A stretch of 9,444 nt of DNA from Planctomycetota bacterium (GTDB lineage: Bacteria; Planctomycetota; Planctomycetia; Pirellulales; UBA7805): NCBI GenBank assembly GCA_014237955.1, contig JABABY010000070.1, positions 1-9,444 on the forward strand. Direction: 5' to 3'. Position numbers and translations under genes: made by a program. Positions 1-6,100 of this stretch are shown in pieces; positions within the stretch are counted from its first letter, which is position 1, and each line of letters starts with the position of its first letter. The notes beneath the pieces are model-generated. The model made no database searches. It was given only the letters and a program-made list of their open reading frames with translations, and was not told the DNA's origin.

Positions 1-135
1 ATGGTTGCGTAATTCTACCGCCATAAGCGAATCAATTCCCAAATTATTCAGCGGTTGATGGATATCCAGTTCGTCTGGAGACATCCGCAGTACTCGAGAC
101 AGTTGATCGGCCAAAAATTCTTCCAGGAGTTTCGG
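1..135 (-). other. Second acyl carrier protein domain (cut by window edge)
   Basis: The last residues readable are the front helix of a carrier domain and its site LGIDSLMAVELRN, with Ser2863 at codon 28-30. Only the first half is inside the window. It would hold the methylated, reduced product of the module for the next module or for release. Confidence 0.92.
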
Positions 136-3100
136 CCGCTCAGCTTCACTCGCATCACGAATGATCTGGCGTGATATCGTGGATCCCATCATGGGTTCCG
201 CGATCGCCTCATCTGTCTGGATGCCAATCTCCATCTGTACCAAATCAGCAAATAGCGAGGATTGCGCAGCACGGGGATGGAATTGCCACCACTGAGGCCA
301 GTCTGCGGGGATGACTGCCGTCTGTGTTGCACCTTCCTTAAGAAGTTGTTCAAGGGCTGATAATCCTTGTTGTGGAGAAAAGGAAAACATGCCTTGCGGT
401 GCAAAGCCACGACCCATTTCTCGCTGGCTGCGGGCTACCATGCCAACTTCATCCCAAAAACCCCAATTCACTGTCAGCGCCGCCTCTCTCGTAGCGCGAC
501 GATGATGTGCAATGGCGTCAAGAAATGCGTTGGCCGCCGCATAACTCGCTAACAAAGGCGAACCCAGCAACGAAGCACCCGAAGAAAAATTGACAAAGAA
601 ATCGAGTTGGGCGCCATCAAATGCTTTATGCAAAAACCAGGTTCCACTGACCTTCGGCTCCAGCACCGCTTGTAGTTTTGAAATGTCCAAATCGATGAGT
701 TGCTGGGCATCAACAACGCCCGCGGCATGCACAACTCCCCGCACCGGTGGCCATCCTTCCGCCTCGGCACTCGACAACACATTTTCAATCGCCAATGGCT
801 TACTAACATCAGCAGAAGCCAACAAGATGCGAGCACCGTTTTGTTCCATTTCACGAATTGCCTCAACCTGACCAGCAAGCCGTGGATTTTCTTCAGCAAC
901 AACGTTCCAATGTGCGCGAGGCGGCATTTCACTCCGACCGACTAAAATAATCTGACGGGCTCCCTGGTGTACCATCCAGCGGGCTACCTGCAGGCCGAGA
1001 TCTCCCAGACCACCGGTAATCAAATAGCTTGCATCCGTTCGCCACCGCAAATTCGCTGCATCGGCCGCCCGTGTGGGTTTGGGAACAAGCCGCGCCGCAT
1101 AGCGTTGCCCATCGCGATAGGCAACTTGACGTTCGTGATCGGGTTCTGAGATTTCGTTGAACAACCGATCCGCAGATGCGGCAGCTGTCTCAAATGGATC
1201 AAGGTCAATCAACCCACCCCACATTGCGGGTAATTCCTCAGCAACAACACGTCCTATTCCCCACAGAGGTGCCTGAATGAGTCCGGGAACTTCTCGTTGC
1301 TGTCCAACAGATTGGGCACCGCGCGTCGCTAGGTAGATCTTTGGTGATTCCGATTGCGCCAACTGCTGTCCATGCTGAATCAGATAGACCAGACTCTCGG
1401 GACCCAATGCACGGGCCTTCCCAATACCATCCACATCAAGGTGATCATTGTCACTGGCATTGAGACTCCAAAGGTGCAGGATACCGCAACAGGCTGGCAG
1501 ATCACTCTGCCCAACTTCAGAAAGCATCTGTTGGAATTGCTCACTGTTTGACGGATCTATCGTAAATTCTGTTTTGCTAATGCATTCGTATCCGCCACCA
1601 CTATCGACCGAGACGACTGCGCAGTTCGCCACCTGCAATTGAGCCCGCAAAGCATCCGCCACCCCATCACCATCGGCCAGTACAATCCAGGTTCCAGTCT
1701 GTTGGCAATGTGCTTTCTCTTTGTCGGTTCCTACACACTCCGAATCGCTATTGCGGGCAACCACAACCACATGTGGAGCGGTCACATTTTGAGTCTCCGA
1801 ATTTTGCGGATCAGAATCCTCTGCGGGCATGGCGATTGCCTGCTCATAACCACCATTTTCAAGCAAATGCGTCCACTGTCGCGGGGAAATGAGTGGATTG
1901 TGTGGCCGCAGGTCCGTATCGGTAAATCGCCACCAGCCTTCGGTCATTCCGAAAATCAGATCCAACCACCTTTGTGTGCGAGCACCCTCAAGCAGCACAA
2001 CCATTCCGTGGGGCTTGAGCAGATCGCGAATGTTGCCCATGGTCACGCTTAGATCTTGTGTTGCATGAACCACATTGGCTGCCAGGACCACATCGAATTG
2101 TCCTTTTGCAAAGCCCTGACTGGCAGGATCCTGTTCAATATCCAATACGCCATAACGAACAAAGGGATAACCGCTAAATTTCTGCTGCGCCTTGCGAGTA
2201 AAAAGTTCAGATACGTCTGTGAAAACATATTCTGTCCGATCCGCTGGCAACCGTGGAATGATTTGCGACGAGGTGCCACCAGTACCCGCACCAATTTCCA
2301 GAATTTTGAGTGGCCGATCGACATCCAAGTCTGTGAGCGATTGTACGACTGTCTCTTCAACCAGAGCATTGAGCGTCCGAGCAAAAGGGGATTCTTGATA
2401 AAGCGACTCGACAAGTTCCGAGGAGCCGCCGGGGAAAAGCAACTGCAGTGGATCGGTTTTTCCACTAAGCACTTCAGCCAGATGTTCTCCACACCCTCTG
2501 AGCAACGTCAACTCCGCACCGCATTCGGTAAAGCGGTCAGCAATCAGCGATTGCATTTTTTTGGGATCTGGCTCCAAGGGGACTTCATCCGCCACAATCC
2601 AACCATCCGCAGAAGACTCCAGAAGCCCATCTTCGGCTAATATTTCCAGCAAACGTTTAAACAAACGCCGGTGTGGCTCGATGATACCAAGACGCACACT
2701 CAGATCGGCTTCGCTAATTTTTTCACCGGAAGTGGGTGTCCACCCAAGCTGGCTCAGTGCAGAGCGGACATAGGCACCGCTGAGTCGGTCGAGTTCCCGG
2801 TCAAAATCCTGATACCTCGGGAGGGCAAACTGTTGATTCAGGCGATCCACTTCAGCTTGCACCCGATCGGCGAGAACCGCAGGCTGCGGAATATAGTCTG
2901 CCGGCTTGCTAGGCAAATGCTGGTCGAGCCGTGATTTCGGTTGCCACTGTATTTCGTAGAAAGCATTCTCAAGATTCTCTACCTGCTGGTTTACCTGCTG
3001 GCTCGCAGGACTTTCTTGCTCCGATGTTTGCGGTTTTTCATCGACGTCGGGGTCGGGAGTGACTTCATCAACCCAATATCGTTTCCTCTGGAAAGCATAA

Positions 3101-6100
3101 TGGGGCAGAGATATCTTCCGCCGCGGATAATCTCGGTCAAAGCCCGCCCAATCAATGTCCACGCCACGAACATAGAGATCCGCTAGGCTCTGGAGTATCT
3201 GGGACCAGTTGTCCCGACTCTCCCGTAAACTGGGAACCCAGATATAGCCGTCTCCACTGGTACATCTTCGCCCCGAAGCAGTAAGGATTGGCTTGGGCCC
3301 AATTTCAAGAAAAACATTCACATGCTGATTTTCCAGTTGCCGAACACCGTCCGCAAATCGGACCGTTTCACGAATGTGGGTTCGCCAATAATCTGCTGCA
3401 GCAATTTCTGTCGATACCACACGGCCATAGACGTTGGAGACAATCGGAATGGCCGGCTCTGAAAAGTGAATTTCCTCACAAACTTTTTCAAAATCATCCA
3501 GCATCGGCTCCATCAACTCTGAATGAAAAGCATGAGAAACAATAAGCCGCTTTGCACGCACCCCGTCAGCCTGTAGAGAACTGACCACAACATCGATGGC
3601 ATCATCGGCTCCTGAAACCACGGTTTGGTTCGGATCGTTGACCGCTGCAATGGAAATATCGCTGCGACCGCTCTGCTCAATTGCATGGGCCACTCGCGAC
3701 TCGTTGACCATGATGGCAACCATCTGTCCCGTATTCGGAAGCTGCTGCATGAGGCGACCGCGTGTCGCAATCAATTTCAGACCATCTTCCAAGCTGAAGA
3801 CCCCGGCAGCACAGGCAGCGATATACTCCCCAACACTATGCCCTACGACGAGTTGCGGCTCAATTCCCCAACTCTTCCACAATTCATAAAGGGCATACTC
3901 TATCGCAAACAGGGCGGGCTGCGTGTAGGCTGTTTCATCCAGCGGAGAATTCGCGCCATCTTTCGGGTACAAAACATCCAGTAGCGGAATATCTAAATAT
4001 TCGTTTAAAATCTGGTTGCAACGATCGAGTGTCCGACGAAATGTCGGCTGTGTCTGATAAAGCTCTTGCCCCATCCCAACGTATTGGGAACCCTGCCCGG
4101 TAAAGAGAAAAGCGATTTTTGTCGGTTGCTGGTTCTCTGCTTGACCCCGCTTAAGCCCTGCTGATCGTTGTCCATCACGCCCTGCCACCAACAGCTGCTT
4201 TGCCTGATCAATACCATCCGCGGACAAGGCAAGACGATGGGAAAAATGTGCGCGACCCGTGGCTGCGGTGTAGCAAATATTGGGGAATTGTAAGCCATTG
4301 TCCAGGGCATCATGGTATCTTCCCGCCAATTCCTTAAGAGACTGTTCGCTCTTTGCTGAAAGAACCAACAGGTGCTTGGGGCGATCCGTTTCCGGACGGA
4401 CTTCGGGGGGATCTGGAGCCTGCTCAAGTACAAGGTGTGCATTGGTACCACTAAAGCCAAAAGAGCTAACGCCCGCAATCCGACGGCCACGACGGGAAGG
4501 CCAACTCCGCAGCCGGGTCGGGACTACCACTGGGATATGATCCCAAGGAATGTACGAATTTGGTTGTTCTAGATTTAGGTGTGGAGGCAGTTCGCCTTTC
4601 CGAAGTGCCAGAACAGCCTTAATCAGACCTGCGATTCCTGCTGCGGACTCCAAGTGTCCGATATTTGTCTTTACGGAACCAACTGTCAAAGGCCGTGTCT
4701 TACTACGTCCCTCGCCGAGTACATTGGCGAGTGCTTGCATTTCAATAGGATCACCAAGGGAGGTTCCTGTTCCATGGGCTTCTACATAATCGACGTCGGA
4801 TGGCTTGATGCCCGCATCAGCCACCGCTTCGCGAATAAGTGCTTCTTGTGAAGGTCCATGGGGGGCCGTCAGCCCGTTACTATGGCCATCATGATTCACA
4901 GCAGAACCGCGGATCAGCCCTAAAATCTGATTTCCATCTTTAGCGGCATCTGAAAGCCGCTTGAGCAGCACCATTCCACAGCCTTCGCCACGCACGTATC
5001 CATCGGCACTCTGATCGAATGTCTTACAACGTCCATCCGGCGACAGCGCCCTGACTTCCGAAAGGGCAATCATTGTGGAGGGGTCCAGCATCAGATTCAC
5101 ACCACCAGCCAACGCCGAATTGCATTCGCCCTTGCGAAGACTTTCGACTGCCAGATGTACCGCGACCAAGGACGATGAACAGGCAGTATCGATCGCGAGA
5201 CAGGGTCCGCTGAGACCAAGAAAGTATGCCAATCGCCCAGCCGCAATGCTGCAGGAAGTACCCGTTGCTGTGTAGGTATCGATAGCTTCCATACCATGAC
5301 CGCGGGAACTGACTCGTGCATAATCACATGTACTAATCCCCACAAATACGCCCGTACGTTCCTTCTCAAGGTGGTGGGGTGCTTGGCCGGCATCTTCGAG
5401 CGTTTCCCAGGCAATTTCCAACAACAATCGTTGCTGGGGATCGATGCCCACAGCTTCGCGTGGAGCAATGCTGAAAAACTGCGGATCGAACTGATCCACC
5501 TGCCGCAAAAAACCACCACAGCGGGTATACATTTTCCCACTGACGCCCGGGTCAGGGTCGTAGTAGCGATCAACGTCCCAACGGTCTTTCGGAATTTCTC
5601 CGATCGCATCAAACCCGTTTTTTAACAATTGCCAAAACGACTCTATCGTATCCGCACCGGGGAAACGACAACCTACACCGATAATCGCAATCGGTTCACC
5701 TCGACTTCGCCGGGACACTCCTCGAGGTGAATCAATACCCTGTCCTCGGGACCCGAGATGTCCAGCCAGTGTCGCAATGGTCGGGTAGCTGTAAAGCAGC
5801 GTTGGCGATACCGGTTGACCGAGCCAATCTTCCAATTCACCCGAAATGCTCACCAGTGCCAACGAGTCGAGCCCAAAACGGTCGAAGGATGCATGAACAT
5901 CGACATCCTGCGGATTCTTACGCATCTGTCGTGCAATACGGTCAACCAGCCAACCCTGGATAGTGCGGGCAACCGACGAGGCCACCAATTCCGGTTGCGA
6001 ATGTGCCGGTGGCAGCGTTCGCGCCATAGAAACATCACTTCCGATGGACCAACGGCCCGATACCTCGAGTGTATTCGCCTCAAATTGATGGCGACATGCA

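Noticed and set aside
2056..2640. 194-codon plus-strand open frame, and the other plus-strand frames of 60-162 codons
   Set aside because: They lie antisense to conserved PKS or membrane-domain codons, encode no recognisable motif and have irregular composition. They are shadows of the long minus-strand gene.
2600..3110. Dehydratase domain between AT and MT
   Set aside because: No HxxxGxxxxP motif or hotdog-like sequence is visible; the stretch is linker followed by the MT helical lid.
5097..5612. Minus-strand open frames of 60-171 codons in other frames (for example 2049-2492, 4005-4490, 5097-5612)
   Set aside because: The KS, AT and MT motifs are read in a single different frame across the same bases, so these are out-of-frame by-products and not frameshifted pieces.
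4414..5697. Trans-AT type PKS module
   Set aside because: A complete AT with nucleophile and specificity motif follows the KS in the same chain.
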